A stretch of DNA of 64,000 bases from Prauserella halophila (GTDB lineage Bacteria; Actinomycetota; Actinomycetes; Mycobacteriales; Pseudonocardiaceae), in NCBI RefSeq assembly GCF_024171895.1, contig NZ_JAMTCQ010000011.1:310001-374000 (forward strand), read 5' to 3'. Each line of letters opens with the position of its first letter. Position 1 is the stretch's first letter. Of this stretch, positions 10,604 through 20,439 are shown piece by piece. The position numbers and the translations under genes are program-made. The notes below the pieces were generated by a model, which saw only the letters and a program-made list of their open reading frames with translations, had not been told where the DNA came from and searched no databases.

Positions 10604-11191
10604 TCACTCGCCGGTGCCGCACCGTCCGTACTGCCCGCGCGGAGCCAAGCGTGACCGCACCCCGTCCAGCAGCAGCTCGATCCCTCGCTCGAAGTCGGCC
10701 GAGTTATCCGGAGTCCGATCGATCGCCCCGGCACTGGCGGCCTGCATGGCGGTCTGCTCCTCCACCGTGTGACCGAACACGAGGTGCAGGAAGGCGCGGG
10801 TGCCGCTGTCGACGAGATCTTCGGCGAGGCCGCCGTCCCGCAATGCCGCGCGCAGCTCGTCGGCGGGTTCGGCGGCGCCGAGGCTGAACGTGTAGGCGGT
10901 CACGACCACCTCGGCACCGTCGCGGTAGGCCAGCATCGCGTCGCGGAGCTCGGTGCAGCTCTCGACCACACGCCGGTCCCAGCTCTCGGCCGCCCGGACG
11001 CGCCTGGCACGGGCGAGGATCTCGTCGGCGACCGCGGCCAGCAGCGCCTGCTTGTTCGGCACGTGATGGTAGAGGGCGCTCGGCTGCACGCCGAGCTCAG
11101 CGGCCAGGCGCCGCATCGTCAACGACTCCAAGCCGTACTCGTCGAGCACGTCGAGTGCGCGAGCCACGACGTCACCCCGGTGATAACGCAA
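10604..11191 (-). CDS. bioQ: TetR-family biotin repressor BioQ
   Basis: The 195-residue protein has a TetR helix-turn-helix at residues 22-55 (LTMRRLAAELGVQPSALYHHVPNK) and a TetR_C-type ligand domain. It starts at TTG 11191, supported by GGAAAGGA six bases upstream. It is divergent from bioB, and the gap between them contains two copies of a 13-bp palindrome of the BioQ type. BioQ is the known repressor of biotin genes in mycobacteria, corynebacteria and streptomycetes, so the position and site together support the name. It probably represses itself and bioBAFD, with the corepressor unknown here. Confidence 0.85.
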   Translation of the reverse strand: MRYHRGDVVARALDVLDEYGLESLTMRRLAAELGVQPSALYHHVPNKQALLAAVADEILARARRVRAAESWDRRVVESCTELRDAMLAYRDGAEVVVTAYTFSLGAAEPADELRAALRDGGLAEDLVDSGTRAFLHLVFGHTVEEQTAMQAASAGAIDRTPDNSADFERGIELLLDGVRSRLAPRGQYGRCGTGE

Positions 11192-11235
11192 GCGAGGTCC
11201 TTTCCGTTGACCGCCCGGCCACGACCAGTCTAACC

Positions 11236-11263
11236 TGAACGCTGTTCAACTGAACGCTGTTCA
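11236..11263. promoter_or_regulatory. Double BioQ operator
   Basis: Two identical 13-bp palindromes TGAACGCTGTTCA lie at 11236-11248 and 11251-11263, two bases apart (15-bp periodicity). They sit within a larger inverted repeat covering 11230-11269. The form TGAAC-N3-GTTCA is the known BioQ type of site. The pair lies between bioQ and bioB and could control both. Confidence 0.85.
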
Positions 11264-11313
11264 GGTTAGCCACCCGACAGGTCAGTCACCCGACAGTCGA
11301 TACCGGAGACGCG

Positions 11314-12387
11314 ATGAGCAACACCTTCCAGCAGCTTGCCGACGCGATCCTTGCCGGCACCCCGGCCACCCCCGACGATGTACTCGCCGTGTTGCGTGCC
11401 GATGACGCCGAGCTGATGCAGATCGTCGCTGCCGCAGGCAGGCTACGCCGCGCCGGTTTCGGCAACACGGTGAAGGTGAACTACCTCGTGAACCTGAAAT
11501 CCGGGATGTGCCCCGAGAACTGCAACTACTGTTCGCAGGCGCTGGGTTCCGACGCGCAGATCCTGAAGTACTCGTGGCTGTCCAAGGACAACACCATCGC
11601 CCAGGCGAGCGCGGGGTTGCGTGGTGGCGCGAGCCGGGTCTGCCTGGTCGCCTCGGGACGAGGACCCTCCACCCGGGACGTGGACAAGGTCACCGACATG
11701 GTCGAGTCGCTGAAGGCGGAGTATCCGGACGTCGAGGTGTGCGCGTGCCTCGGGCTGCTCGGCGACGGCCAGGCCGAGAAACTCAAGGCCGCCGGAGTCG
11801 ACGCCTACAACCACAACATCAACACCGCCGAGAGCAACCACGCCAACATCGTCCAGACCCACACCTACGACGACCGGATCGACACCGTCGAGAAGGCCAA
11901 GAACGCGGGGATCTCCCCGTGCTCGGGACTGATCGCGGGGCTCGGTGAATCCGACGAGCAGCTGGCCGAGGCACTGTTCGCCCTCCGCGAGCTGGACTCG
12001 GACTCGATCCCGGTGAACTTCCTGATGCCCTTCGAGGGCACGCCCCACGAGAACACCTGGGAACTCACCCCCACTCGCTGCGTGAAGATCCTCGCGGCCG
12101 CCCGCTTCATCTGCCCCGACAAGGAGGTCCGCATCGCAGGCGGGCGGGAGATGCATCTGCGGTCGCTGCAGCCGATCGCACTGCACGTCGCCAACTCGCT
12201 GTTCCTCGGTGACTACCTCACCTCCGAGGGCCAGGACGCCCGGGCGGATCTGGACATGATCCGCGACAACGGTTTCGTCGTCCTGGGCTCCGAGCAGGAC
12301 CCGTCCCAGCGGGCCGGCGAGCAGGAACCGGCCGATCCGGCGATCCGCCGCCGGGGCGCGGGCACCGACGTCCTCCCCAACGCGTGA
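11314..12387 (+). CDS. bioB: Biotin synthase
   Basis: A 357-residue radical-SAM enzyme that inserts sulfur into dethiobiotin. The cluster motif C-x3-C-x2-C is present as [10 protein letters not shown] near residue 68-77, and the family signatures [15 protein letters not shown] and [11 protein letters not shown] are intact. A C-terminal extension of about 20 residues is charged and probably disordered. The ATG at 11314 has GGAG five bases upstream. It is the first gene of a tightly packed bioB-bioA-bioF-bioD operon and follows the double BioQ operator. Confidence 0.96.
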   Translation: MSNTFQQLADAILAGTPATPDDVLAVLRADDAELMQIVAAAGRLRRAGFGNTVKVNYLVNLKSGMCPENCNYCSQALGSDAQILKYSWLSKDNTIAQASAGLRGGASRVCLVASGRGPSTRDVDKVTDMVESLKAEYPDVEVCACLGLLGDGQAEKLKAAGVDAYNHNINTAESNHANIVQTHTYDDRIDTVEKAKNAGISPCSGLIAGLGESDEQLAEALFALRELDSDSIPVNFLMPFEGTPHENTWELTPTRCVKILAAARFICPDKEVRIAGGREMHLRSLQPIALHVANSLFLGDYLTSEGQDARADLDMIRDNGFVVLGSEQDPSQRAGEQEPADPAIRRRGAGTDVLPNA

Positions 12388-13649
12388 TGCCCCCGGCCGA
12401 AGAGCTGCTCGCGTTCGATCGCGAGCACCTGTGGCACCCGTACACGTCGATGACCAGTCCGGCGCCCGTGCAGCTGGCCACGGGCGCATCGGGCAGCCGG
12501 ATCACCCTCGACGGCATCGGCGAGGTGGTGGACGGGATGGCGTCCTGGTGGTCGGCCATTCACGGATACCGGCACCCCGCGCTCGACGAGGCCGCGCGCC
12601 GCCAGCTCGACCGGATGTCACACGTGATGTTCGGAGGTCTCACCCACGAACCCGCGGTCGAGCTCGCCCGTCGTCTCGTGGACCTCGCACCCGGCGACCT
12701 CGACCGGGTGTTCCTCGCCGACTCCGGATCGGTGAGCATCGAGGTGGCGATGAAAACGGCGCTGCAGTACCAGCGCGGCAGGGGCAGGACGCAGCGCTGC
12801 CGGTTCCTGACCGTCCGAGGTGGATACCACGGCGACACCTTCGACTGCATGAGCGTGTGCGACCCGGAAGGCGGCATGCACTCGATGTGGTCGGGACTCC
12901 TGCCGCGGCAGGTGTTCGGCGAACAGCCTCCCCCGCTCGGCGGCGACGTCGATGCCTGGGCCGACGGCTTCCGCGCGCTGGCGGCGCAGCACCGCCACGA
13001 ACTCGCCGGCCTGATCGTGGAGCCACTGCTGCAGGGCGCCGGAGGTATGCACCCCTACCCCGCCGAGTGCCTGCCGGTCTTTCGCGAGGTGGCCGACGAA
13101 CACGGGCTGGTGCTGATCTTCGACGAGATCGCCACCGGGTTCGGCCGCACCGGAACGTTCTTCGCCGCCGACGCGGCCGGTGTGGCCCCGGACGTGATGT
13201 GCGTCGGGAAGGCACTCACCGGCGGTTACCTGTCGCTGGCGGCCACGTTGTGCACGGCCGACATCGCCCGCGGCCTCTCCGCGAGCGATTCCGGCGTGCT
13301 CATGCACGGCCCCACGTTCATGGGCAATCCACTGGCCTGTGCGATCGCCACTGCGAGTCTGGACCTGCTGGCCGAACGCGACTGGGCCAGCGACGTGGGG
13401 CGGATCAACGCCGGGTTGCAGGCCCTGCACGGGATCGGCGGTGCCGGCGTGCGTGTCCTCGGCGCGGTCGGCGTGGTCCAGCTCGACCGCGACGTGGACG
13501 TGTCCGCCGCGGCCGAAGCGGCACTCGCCCAGGGTGTGTGGCTGCGTCCGTTCCGCGACCTCATCTACACGATGCCGCCCTACGTGTGCACCGACGACGA
13601 CATCGCGACCATCTGCTCCGGAATCGCGGCGGCGGTGGAGGCGGCATGA
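12387..13649 (+). CDS. bioA: Adenosylmethionine-8-amino-7-oxononanoate aminotransferase
   Basis: This fold-type I PLP aminotransferase of 420 residues converts KAPA to DAPA, with S-adenosylmethionine as the usual amino donor. The start region has LWHPYTSM, the PLP aspartate is in [14 protein letters not shown], and the Schiff-base lysine is in [16 protein letters not shown]. The ATG at 12387 overlaps the bioB stop (TGATG); a GTG three bases earlier is an alternative. It overlaps bioF by four bases, so translation is coupled along the operon. Confidence 0.95.
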   Translation: MPPAEELLAFDREHLWHPYTSMTSPAPVQLATGASGSRITLDGIGEVVDGMASWWSAIHGYRHPALDEAARRQLDRMSHVMFGGLTHEPAVELARRLVDLAPGDLDRVFLADSGSVSIEVAMKTALQYQRGRGRTQRCRFLTVRGGYHGDTFDCMSVCDPEGGMHSMWSGLLPRQVFGEQPPPLGGDVDAWADGFRALAAQHRHELAGLIVEPLLQGAGGMHPYPAECLPVFREVADEHGLVLIFDEIATGFGRTGTFFAADAAGVAPDVMCVGKALTGGYLSLAATLCTADIARGLSASDSGVLMHGPTFMGNPLACAIATASLDLLAERDWASDVGRINAGLQALHGIGGAGVRVLGAVGVVQLDRDVDVSAAAEAALAQGVWLRPFRDLIYTMPPYVCTDDDIATICSGIAAAVEAA

Positions 13650-14779
13650 ACGCATGGGCGACGTGGCTCGCCGAGCAGCGCGCGGCCCGCGAGGCCGCGG
13701 GATTGCAACGCACCCTGCGGCCGCGGCAGGCAGACGAGGACATCATCGATCTCGCCAGCAACGACTACCTGGGCCTGAGCACGCACCCCGACGTGTGCAG
13801 GGCCACCGCCGACGCCGCCCTCACGTGGGGTGCCGGCGCGGGCGCCTCCCGCCTCGTCACCGGCACGACCACGTTGCACGCCGACCTGGAACGGGAGCTC
13901 GCCGAGTTCACGGGCCACGAAGCGGCGCTGGTCTGCTCGACCGGCTACCAGGCCAACCTGTCCGCGGTGACAGTACTGGCGGACCGGCATTCGCTGATCG
14001 TCTCGGACGAGCACGTTCACGCGTCGCTGATCGACGCGGCGCGGCTCTCGAAGGCCGCGGTCACGGTCGTCCCGCACAACGACGTCGGCGCGGTCCGCGA
14101 GGCGCTGGCGGACGCCGGGGACCGGCGCGCCGTGGTGCTGACCGAGTCGGTCTTCTCGGTCCTCGGCGACACCTCCCCGCTGCCCGAGCTCGTCGACGCG
14201 TGCACGGCGGCGAACGCACTGCTCGTGGTCGACGAGGCGCACGGGCTCGGCGTGGCCGGTGAGGACGGGCGCGGAGCGGTGCACGCCCGCGGTCTCGCGG
14301 GCCACCCGCACGTGGTCGTGACCGCGACGCTGTCGAAATCCCTCGGCGCGCTGGGCGGTGCCGTCCTCGGCTCCGCAGCCCTGGTCGACCAGCTCGTGAA
14401 CCGCGCCCGCCCCTTCATCTTCGACACCGGCCTCGCCCCCGCACCGACGGCCGGGGCGCTGGCGGCCCTGCGGTTACTGCGGGACCGGCAGGTCGGCCCG
14501 GCACGGATCCACCGGCGCGGCGCCGAACTCGCCGAACGGCTCGACGTCCCGCGGTCGGCGGGTGCGGTGCTGTCCGTACCGATGCCGTCCCCGCGGGCCG
14601 CACTGACCGCGCAAGCCGAGGCCCTGGCCGCCGGAGTCCGCGTCGGCTGCTTCCGTCCGCCGTCGGTACCGGACGGAGTCTCCCGCCTGCGGATCACCAC
14701 CCACATCGGACTCGACGACGAGCGCTGGGACCACGCGCTCGCCGTCCTGACCGCGGCCGTCGACCGGTGCCGAACGTGA
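13646..14779 (+). CDS. bioF: 8-amino-7-oxononanoate synthase
   Basis: A 377-residue PLP enzyme of the alpha-oxoamine synthase family that condenses a pimeloyl thioester with alanine. Visible landmarks are [14 protein letters not shown] at the start, [23 protein letters not shown] with the PLP aspartate and histidine, and the lysine in [13 protein letters not shown]. The ATG overlaps the bioA stop as ATGA. It is a close fold relative of the synthase domain in the megasynthase at 6708-10334, but that domain's conserved segments differ (SHSFGIYG, SKAMGSLGG). Confidence 0.95.
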   Translation: MNAWATWLAEQRAAREAAGLQRTLRPRQADEDIIDLASNDYLGLSTHPDVCRATADAALTWGAGAGASRLVTGTTTLHADLERELAEFTGHEAALVCSTGYQANLSAVTVLADRHSLIVSDEHVHASLIDAARLSKAAVTVVPHNDVGAVREALADAGDRRAVVLTESVFSVLGDTSPLPELVDACTAANALLVVDEAHGLGVAGEDGRGAVHARGLAGHPHVVVTATLSKSLGALGGAVLGSAALVDQLVNRARPFIFDTGLAPAPTAGALAALRLLRDRQVGPARIHRRGAELAERLDVPRSAGAVLSVPMPSPRAALTAQAEALAAGVRVGCFRPPSVPDGVSRLRITTHIGLDDERWDHALAVLTAAVDRCRT

Positions 14780-15498
14780 TCACCATCGTCACCGGGACCG
14801 ACACCGGCGTCGGCAAGACCGTGGCCACCGCAGCGCTGGCGGTGCGCTGCGGCCCCGGAACGCTCGTCGTCAAGCCCGCGCAGACCGGAGCAGGCACCGA
14901 CGAACCCGACTGCTCCGTGGTGCGGCGCCTCGCGGCCCGTGAGGTCACCGAGTTCGTGCGGCTCGACGATCCCCTCGCTCCCGGCACGGCCGCCCGGCTG
15001 CACGGCCTCGACCTCCCCGCGGTCCAGGCGCACGCCGCCCGGATCCGCGAGCTCGCCCGCCGCCACCGCCGCGTGATCGTCGAGGGCAGCGGCGGACTCC
15101 TCGTCCGCCTCGACACCGGCGGCGGCACGTTGACGGACCTCGCGGCCGATCTCGTCCGGGATCACGACGTCGAGGTGCTCGTCGTGACCCGCATTGCCCT
15201 GGGCACGCTGAACCACACCGAGCTCACCGTCGACGCGCTCCGTGCCCGCGGCATCGAACCGGCGGGGCTCGTGCTCGGCGCCGTTCCGGAACAGTCCGGC
15301 CTCGCCGCGCAGTGCAACCGCACCGAACTGCCCCGCATCACCGGAGTACCGGTCGTCGCCGCACTTCCGGAGGGCGCCGGCGCTCTCGATCCGGAACAGT
15401 TCCGGGCACGGGCAGTCTCCTGGTTCGCCGCCTGGTTCGCCGCCTCCCCCGATGGCCGGCGGAATGCCGGACCGCGACACGCGGCCGACGACCGCTGA
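14767..15498 (+). CDS. bioD: Dethiobiotin synthetase
   Basis: A 243-residue ATPase that closes the ureido ring of dethiobiotin from DAPA, carbon dioxide and ATP. The P-loop GTDTGVGKT starts at about residue 10, VVKPAQTG supplies the substrate lysine, and VEGSGGLLVRL is the second conserved region. The GTG at 14767 lies inside the end of bioF, giving a 13-base overlap; no better start is available without losing the P-loop. It is the last gene of the operon. Confidence 0.95.
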   Translation: MPNVITIVTGTDTGVGKTVATAALAVRCGPGTLVVKPAQTGAGTDEPDCSVVRRLAAREVTEFVRLDDPLAPGTAARLHGLDLPAVQAHAARIRELARRHRRVIVEGSGGLLVRLDTGGGTLTDLAADLVRDHDVEVLVVTRIALGTLNHTELTVDALRARGIEPAGLVLGAVPEQSGLAAQCNRTELPRITGVPVVAALPEGAGALDPEQFRARAVSWFAAWFAASPDGRRNAGPRHAADDR

Positions 15499-15516
15499 CC
15501 ACCGGCTCGCCGCGCG

Positions 15517-15630
15517 CTATTCCCCTCGGTTCTCGGGACTGCGCCGGACCAGGTTGACGATCGCGAGCGCGAGACCGCCCCAGATCACCAGGATGGCGAG
15601 CAGCATCATCAACACCGCCGAGATGCCCAT
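15517..15630 (-). CDS. metS: MetS-like small subunit of an NSS importer
   Basis: The predicted protein has only 37 residues: one hydrophobic helix (VLMMLLAILVIWGGLALAIV) and a short charged tail. Small proteins of this kind accompany the NSS transporter MetP in Corynebacterium and are needed for methionine and alanine uptake there. Its ATG shares a base with the metP stop (TGATG), which is strong evidence that it is a real, coupled gene. Confidence 0.85.
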   Translation of the reverse strand: MGISAVLMMLLAILVIWGGLALAIVNLVRRSPENRGE

Positions 15631-17177
15631 CAGCGCACCTCCTCCTCGGTCAGTTCCATCTTCGTCCGGCTCTTCCACGGTGCCAGCGACGCCAGTGCGG
15701 CCAGGACGACCACACCGACGACGACTCCCCACCCGAAGGTCGCCAGCATCCAGGCCGGGTAGTCCTCGTACGGCGCGGAGATGTCGGTGACGAGCTGCCG
15801 GATCAGCACGTACAGCAGCGCCAGCGGCGCCACCACCCCGACCAGCACCCGCCACGCTCGGCCCAACGTGATCGAGCCGTGGTGGTTGAGGTGCCTGGCC
15901 AGCTCCGGCAACAGGCGGACACCCCATGCGAGGACCAGCATGCTGACCACGGCGACCGCGAGGATGCCGAACCGGTTGATGAAGTGGTCCACGATGTCGA
16001 GCACGTACAACCCGCTGGTCGTGGCGAACAGCACCAGACTGATCAGCGCGGTCGGGATCGCCACGGCGAGCGTGGCGGTGATGCGGGAGAGCTCGAACTT
16101 GTCCCGCACGCCGGAAATCACGACCTCGATCACGCTGATCAGGGACGTGAGCCCGGCGATCACCAGCGAGCCGAAGAACAGGACGCCGAGCACCGCCCCC
16201 GCCGGGGCCTCGCTGATGATGGCCGGGAACGCGACGAAGGCCAGGCCGATGCCGTCCGAGGCGACCTCGCCCACCGCCACACCGGAGGCCTGGGCCATGA
16301 ACCCCAGTGCGGCGAACACCCCGATACCGGCGAGCAGTTCGAAGCCGGAGTTGGAGAAGCCGACGACCATCGCCGACCCGGTCATGTCGGTCTTGCGCTT
16401 CACGTAGGACGCGTAGGTGATCATGATGCCGAATCCGATCGACAACGAGAAGAAGATCTGCCCGAAGGCGGCCGCCCAGACGCCGGGTTCGAGCAGAGCC
16501 GCCCAGTCCGGGGTGAACAGTGCGTTCAGCCCGCCGCCGGCACCCGGCAGCAACAACGCCTGCACCACCAGGGCGAGGAACGCGATCACCAGGATCGGGA
16601 TGAAGACCATCGCGACGGCGCCGATGCCGCGCTGCACGCCCAGCGCCATGATCACGATCAACGCGCCCCACACCACGAGCAGCGGCACCAGCACACCGGG
16701 CGTGAACTCCATGGCCACGCCCGGATCACCTGCGTGCAGGAAGTCCTCGAAGAAGAACGTTTCCGGATCGTCACCCCAGGCCTTGTTCACCGAGAAGAAC
16801 GTGTACCGCACGGCCCAGGCGAGCACGGCCGCGTAGTAGACGGCGATGAAGAAGCAGATCAGAACCTGCCACCAGCCCAGCGCCTCGGAGCGCTTGCGAG
16901 CGCGGGCGAACGACAGCGGCGCCGACCCACGGAACCGGTGCCCCAGTCCGTAGTCGAGCAGCAGGAACGGGATTCCCGCGGTCAGCAGCGCGACGAGGTA
17001 CGGCAGGATGAACGCTCCGCCGCCGTTCTCGTAGGCGACGTAGGGGAACCGCCAGATGTTGCCGAGCCCCACCGCGGACCCGATGGCGGCGAGGATGAAC
17101 ACGCGTCGGCTGGTGAACCCGCCGCGCCGGGTCTCCTCGACCTGTACTCCCGGCTCCGAGCCGGCCTTGTCGGTCAT
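15630..17177 (-). CDS. metP: Sodium-dependent NSS-family amino-acid importer MetP
   Basis: A 515-residue polytopic protein of the neurotransmitter:sodium symporter family. The first helix has the family signature AAIGSAVGLGNIWRFPYVAY, which contributes sodium and substrate contacts, and GGGAFILPYL follows. About twelve membrane segments are visible. The ATG at 17177 was chosen for its GGAGG box; the longer reading to 17216 has none. Pairing with the 37-residue MetS-like protein supports a methionine/alanine importer, though the substrate is inferred from the family. Confidence 0.88.
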   Translation of the reverse strand: MTDKAGSEPGVQVEETRRGGFTSRRVFILAAIGSAVGLGNIWRFPYVAYENGGGAFILPYLVALLTAGIPFLLLDYGLGHRFRGSAPLSFARARKRSEALGWWQVLICFFIAVYYAAVLAWAVRYTFFSVNKAWGDDPETFFFEDFLHAGDPGVAMEFTPGVLVPLLVVWGALIVIMALGVQRGIGAVAMVFIPILVIAFLALVVQALLLPGAGGGLNALFTPDWAALLEPGVWAAAFGQIFFSLSIGFGIMITYASYVKRKTDMTGSAMVVGFSNSGFELLAGIGVFAALGFMAQASGVAVGEVASDGIGLAFVAFPAIISEAPAGAVLGVLFFGSLVIAGLTSLISVIEVVISGVRDKFELSRITATLAVAIPTALISLVLFATTSGLYVLDIVDHFINRFGILAVAVVSMLVLAWGVRLLPELARHLNHHGSITLGRAWRVLVGVVAPLALLYVLIRQLVTDISAPYEDYPAWMLATFGWGVVVGVVVLAALASLAPWKSRTKMELTEEEVR

Positions 17178-17408
17178 CGGTCCTCCTCGGTGTCGACTCC
17201 GGCGCACGGTCCACACATATCGGCAGAGTCTATTCCGTGTGACTCACGGGAACAAAACGGCCACTACCCGACCGGGTTTCTCCCGTGTCGGCCGAATCTG
17301 TCAGCCGAACTCGGCCCGGACCCCGGTGAGGGCGGGCTCCCGGCTCGAGTGCACGTCGAACGCGCCGTCCGGCCGGCGACGGCCGGGCGGTCGGGCGGTC
17401 GGATCGCC
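17178..17408. other. Intergenic stretch without a gene
   Basis: This holds the metP promoter side and the end of the downstream SDR gene region. No gene or clear regulatory element was recognised. Confidence 0.3.
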
Positions 17409-18314
17409 TCACGCCCCGTAGACCGGTTCGGGTGCGGCGGCCTTCGGCAGCAGAGCGCGTACCGCTCCGCCGACGTCGGCAGCCTCCCAGCGGCTCCCGA
17501 GGTCGACACTCGGACCGTGCCGCCAGGCGTCCTCGACGCAGATCCGGCCGCCTTCGACCTCGACGACCCGGCCGGTCACGTCCGCCGCGTCCGCACTCGC
17601 GAGCCAGGCGACCACCGGCGCCACGTTGCCCGGGTGCATGGCGTCGAACCCGTCGGCGGGCGCGGCCATCGCGTCCGCGAACGCCCCTTCGGTCATCCGG
17701 GTCCTGGCCGCCGGGGCGATCGCGTTCACGGTGACGCCGTAGCGCTCCAGTTCCGCCGCGGCGACCAGGGTGAGGCCGGCGATGCCGGCCTTGGCCGCCG
17801 AGTACGCACCCTGTCCGACACTGCCCTGCAGGCCGGCACCCGAGGTGGTGTTGACGACCCGGGCTGCGCGGGCCCGCCCCGCCTTGGCCTCGGCGCGCCA
17901 GTAGGCGCCTGCGTGCCGCAGCATCGCGAAGTGGCCCTTCAGGTGCACGCGGACGACGGCGTCCCACTCGGCTTCCTCGACGTTGACCAGCATTCGGTCC
18001 CGGAGGAAGCCGGCGTTGTTCACCAGGACGTCGAGGGCGCCGAAGGTGTCGACCGCCTGCTCGATCAGCGCGGCCGCCTGCTCGAAGTCCGCGACGTCCG
18101 CACCGCTGGCCACGGCCTGTCCTCCCGCAGTGACGATCTCGGTGGCGACCGCTTCCGCGGGTGTCTCGCCGGTCCCCTCCCCCGCGGCCGAGACGCCGAA
18201 GTCGTTGACGACCACGCGCGCGCCGTGGCGGGCCAGCTCGAGCGCGTGTTCGCGCCCGAGACCGCGTCCGGCACCGGTCACGACGGCGACACGGCCTTCC
18301 AGGATTCCTGTCAT
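17409..18314 (-). CDS. Short-chain dehydrogenase of the steroid cluster (Rv3548c-like)
   Basis: This 301-residue SDR has TGAGRGLG for NAD(P) binding, LVNNAG, and the catalytic Ser-Tyr-Lys set in NTTSGAG and GAYSAAKAG. Its length and its position divergent from echA20 mirror the Mycobacterium tuberculosis SDR gene Rv3548c, a KstR2-regulon member. It probably oxidises or reduces a hydroxyacyl-CoA in HIP breakdown, but the exact step is not known. The ATG at 18314 has GAAGGAG upstream. A KstR2-like site lies at 18428-18441. Confidence 0.8.
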   Translation of the reverse strand: MTGILEGRVAVVTGAGRGLGREHALELARHGARVVVNDFGVSAAGEGTGETPAEAVATEIVTAGGQAVASGADVADFEQAAALIEQAVDTFGALDVLVNNAGFLRDRMLVNVEEAEWDAVVRVHLKGHFAMLRHAGAYWRAEAKAGRARAARVVNTTSGAGLQGSVGQGAYSAAKAGIAGLTLVAAAELERYGVTVNAIAPAARTRMTEGAFADAMAAPADGFDAMHPGNVAPVVAWLASADAADVTGRVVEVEGGRICVEDAWRHGPSVDLGSRWEAADVGGAVRALLPKAAAPEPVYGA

Positions 18315-18427
18315 CGGTGCTGCTCCTTCGGATCTGCTGGGCTGGACCGGCCGGCGACGCGGCGACAACGCTCCGGTGACGTCGCGGATCCACTGGCCGA
18401 TCGGGACCGTTCAGGGTTAGAGTACCA

Positions 18428-18441
18428 AGCAAACGCTAGGT
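18428..18441. promoter_or_regulatory. KstR2-like operator (weak)
   Basis: AGCAAACGCTAGGT fits the KstR2 consensus AnCAAGnnCTTGnT with two mismatches. It lies 10 bases before echA20 and between echA20 and the divergent SDR gene. The same flanked word with one base changed occurs at 37125, which supports function. Confidence 0.65.
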
Positions 18442-18451
18442 TAGGATCATC

Positions 18452-19192
18452 ATGACTGTCAGCACGGATTTCGTCGACGGGACCATCGCCGTCGTGACCA
18501 TGGCGCACCCGCCGGTCAACGCCCTGCCCGTGGCGGGCTGGTACGCGGTCGCCGACGCCGTACGCGGGGCCGCCGAGCAGGGCGCCCACGTCACGGTGCT
18601 GCGCGCCGAGGGGCGGGGCTTCAACGCGGGCGTCGACATCAAGGAGATGCAGCACACCGACGGCTTCGACGCGCTGCTGGGCGCCAACCACGGCTGCTAC
18701 GCAGCGTTCAAGGCCGTCTACGAGTCCCCCGTGCCCGTCGTCGCCGCCGTCCACGGCCACTGTCTCGGCGGCGGGGTCGGCCTGATCGGCAACTCCGACA
18801 CGATCGTGGCCGCCGACGACGCCTACATCGGCGTCCCCGAGGTCGACCGGGGCGCCCTCGGCGCCGCCACCCACCTGGCCCGCCTGGTGCCCCAGCATCT
18901 GATGCGCACCCTCTACTTCACGGCCCGCACCGTCCCGGCGGCCGACCTGCTCCGCTTCGGCTCGGTGTTCGACGTCGTTCCTCACGACCAGCTGGACGAA
19001 ACCGCCCTCACGATCGCCCGCGAGATCAACGACAAGGATCCCCGCGTGATCCGCGCGGCCAAGGAGGCGCTCAACGGGATCGACCCGATGGACGTCAACA
19101 AGAGCTACCGCTTCGAACAGGGATTCACCTTCGAGCTCAACCTCGCCGGCGTCGCCGACGAACGCCGCGACACCTTCGTCCGCAACACGTGA
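18452..19192 (+). CDS. echA20: EchA20, ring-D-opening crotonase
   Basis: A 246-residue crotonase-fold protein. The oxyanion-hole segments are GRGFNAGVDIKEM and HGHCLGGGVGLIGNSD, and the length equals mycobacterial EchA20. In that pathway EchA20 hydrolyses the bicyclic HIEC-CoA, opening ring D to give COCHEA-CoA. The ATG at 18452 has AGGA five bases upstream. It precedes ipdC by 27 bases, so the two probably share a transcript controlled by KstR2. Confidence 0.88.
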   Translation: MTVSTDFVDGTIAVVTMAHPPVNALPVAGWYAVADAVRGAAEQGAHVTVLRAEGRGFNAGVDIKEMQHTDGFDALLGANHGCYAAFKAVYESPVPVVAAVHGHCLGGGVGLIGNSDTIVAADDAYIGVPEVDRGALGAATHLARLVPQHLMRTLYFTARTVPAADLLRFGSVFDVVPHDQLDETALTIAREINDKDPRVIRAAKEALNGIDPMDVNKSYRFEQGFTFELNLAGVADERRDTFVRNT

Positions 19193-19219
19193 GCAGGCCG
19201 ACGCAGAACGGGAGAACCG

Positions 19220-20293
19220 ATGACCACACCGTCGCGGCTGCGCACACCGCTCACCGAGCTCACCGGCGTCGACCATCCGATCGTCCAGACGGGGATGGGT
19301 TGGGTCGCCGGACCGCGGCTCGTCAGCGCCACGGCACGCGCGGGCGCACTGGGCATCCTCGCCTCCGCCACGATGACCCTCGACGAGCTGGAGAAGGCCG
19401 TCCTCGAGGTGAAGGACCGCACCACCCGGCCCTTCGGGGTCAACCTCCGCGCCGATGCCGGGGACGCTGCGCAGCGGGTCGACCTCCTCATCGAGCACGG
19501 CGTCAGGGTCGCCTCGTTCGCGCTCGCTCCGACACCGGACCTGATCGCACGTCTCAAGGAGCACGACGTCGTCGTGATGCCGTCGGTCGGCGCCGCGCGC
19601 CATGCGCAGAAGGTGGCCTCGTGGGGTGCCGACCTGGTGATGGTCCAGGGCGGCGAGGGCGGTGGGCACACCGGATCGGTCCCCACCACGCTGCTGCTGC
19701 CCACGGTGGCCGACGCCGTCGACATCCCGGTCGTGGCCGCGGGCGGGTTCTTCGACGGCCGCGGGCTCGCCGCCGCCCTCACTTACGGCGCGGCCGGCAT
19801 CGGCATGGGGACGCGATTCCTGCTGACCAGCGACAGCACCGTGCCCGAGGAGATCCGGCGCCTGTATCTGTCCCACGGGCTGGACGGCACCGTCGTCACC
19901 GCGCGCGCCGACGGGGTGCCGCATCGGTTGCTGCGAACGGACTTCGTGGCGGGACTGGAGGACGGCAACGCGGCCAAGCGGCTCCTGTCCGCGGGCCGCC
20001 GGGCCGCGGAGTTCAAGCGCATGAGCGGCGTGAGCTGGCCGGAGTTCGTCCGCGACGGCTGGCGGATGAAGCGGGCCTCCGGTCGCACGTGGTCACAGAT
20101 GACGCTCGCCGCCAACACCCCGATGCTGCTGCGCGCCGGACTCGTCGACGGGGACACCGAGGCGGGCATGCTGGCGTCCGGGCAGGTCGTCGGTGTGATC
20201 GACGACCTGCCGAGCTGCGAGGAGCTGGTCGACCGGATCGTCGCCCAGGCCGTCGAGCGGATCGCCGCGAGCAGCGCAACTCTGGCCGACTGA
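19220..20293 (+). CDS. ipdC: IpdC, FMN-dependent reductase of HIP catabolism
   Basis: This 357-residue protein has the TIM-barrel layout of nitronate monooxygenase-like flavoproteins: GVDHPIVQTGMGWVAG at the start, VMVQGGEGGGHTGSV for phosphate binding and VVAAGGFFDGRGLAAAL. In the KstR2 pathway the IpdC member introduces the ring double bond of 5-oxo-HIC-CoA, before EchA20 acts. Its position directly after echA20 agrees with the mycobacterial arrangement, except that ipdA and ipdB are here moved 10 kb away. Confidence 0.85.
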   Translation: MTTPSRLRTPLTELTGVDHPIVQTGMGWVAGPRLVSATARAGALGILASATMTLDELEKAVLEVKDRTTRPFGVNLRADAGDAAQRVDLLIEHGVRVASFALAPTPDLIARLKEHDVVVMPSVGAARHAQKVASWGADLVMVQGGEGGGHTGSVPTTLLLPTVADAVDIPVVAAGGFFDGRGLAAALTYGAAGIGMGTRFLLTSDSTVPEEIRRLYLSHGLDGTVVTARADGVPHRLLRTDFVAGLEDGNAAKRLLSAGRRAAEFKRMSGVSWPEFVRDGWRMKRASGRTWSQMTLAANTPMLLRAGLVDGDTEAGMLASGQVVGVIDDLPSCEELVDRIVAQAVERIAASSATLAD

Positions 20294-20342
20294 CGGTCCC
20301 CGATCCGGCCGGCCGGCCGTCCCCGGATCCCGGCGGCGTGAC

Positions 20343-20374
20343 GGCGCCGCCCGCCGGTGACGGCAGGCGGCGCC
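20343..20374. terminator. Hairpin terminator between ipdC and fadA6
   Basis: A 9-bp GC stem (20343-20351 with 20366-20374) continues through one mismatch into a 4-bp inner stem. It lies between convergent genes, followed by imperfect repeats of CCACCATGGACAC. Confidence 0.65.
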
Positions 20375-20439
20375 ATCGCCCACCGTGGACACCTGGTCCA
20401 CCATGGACACGTCGCCCGCCATGGATACGCCGTTCGCCG

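Noticed and set aside
11192-11313. Riboswitch before bioB
   Set aside because: The leader is short and filled by the BioQ palindrome; no riboswitch pattern is visible.
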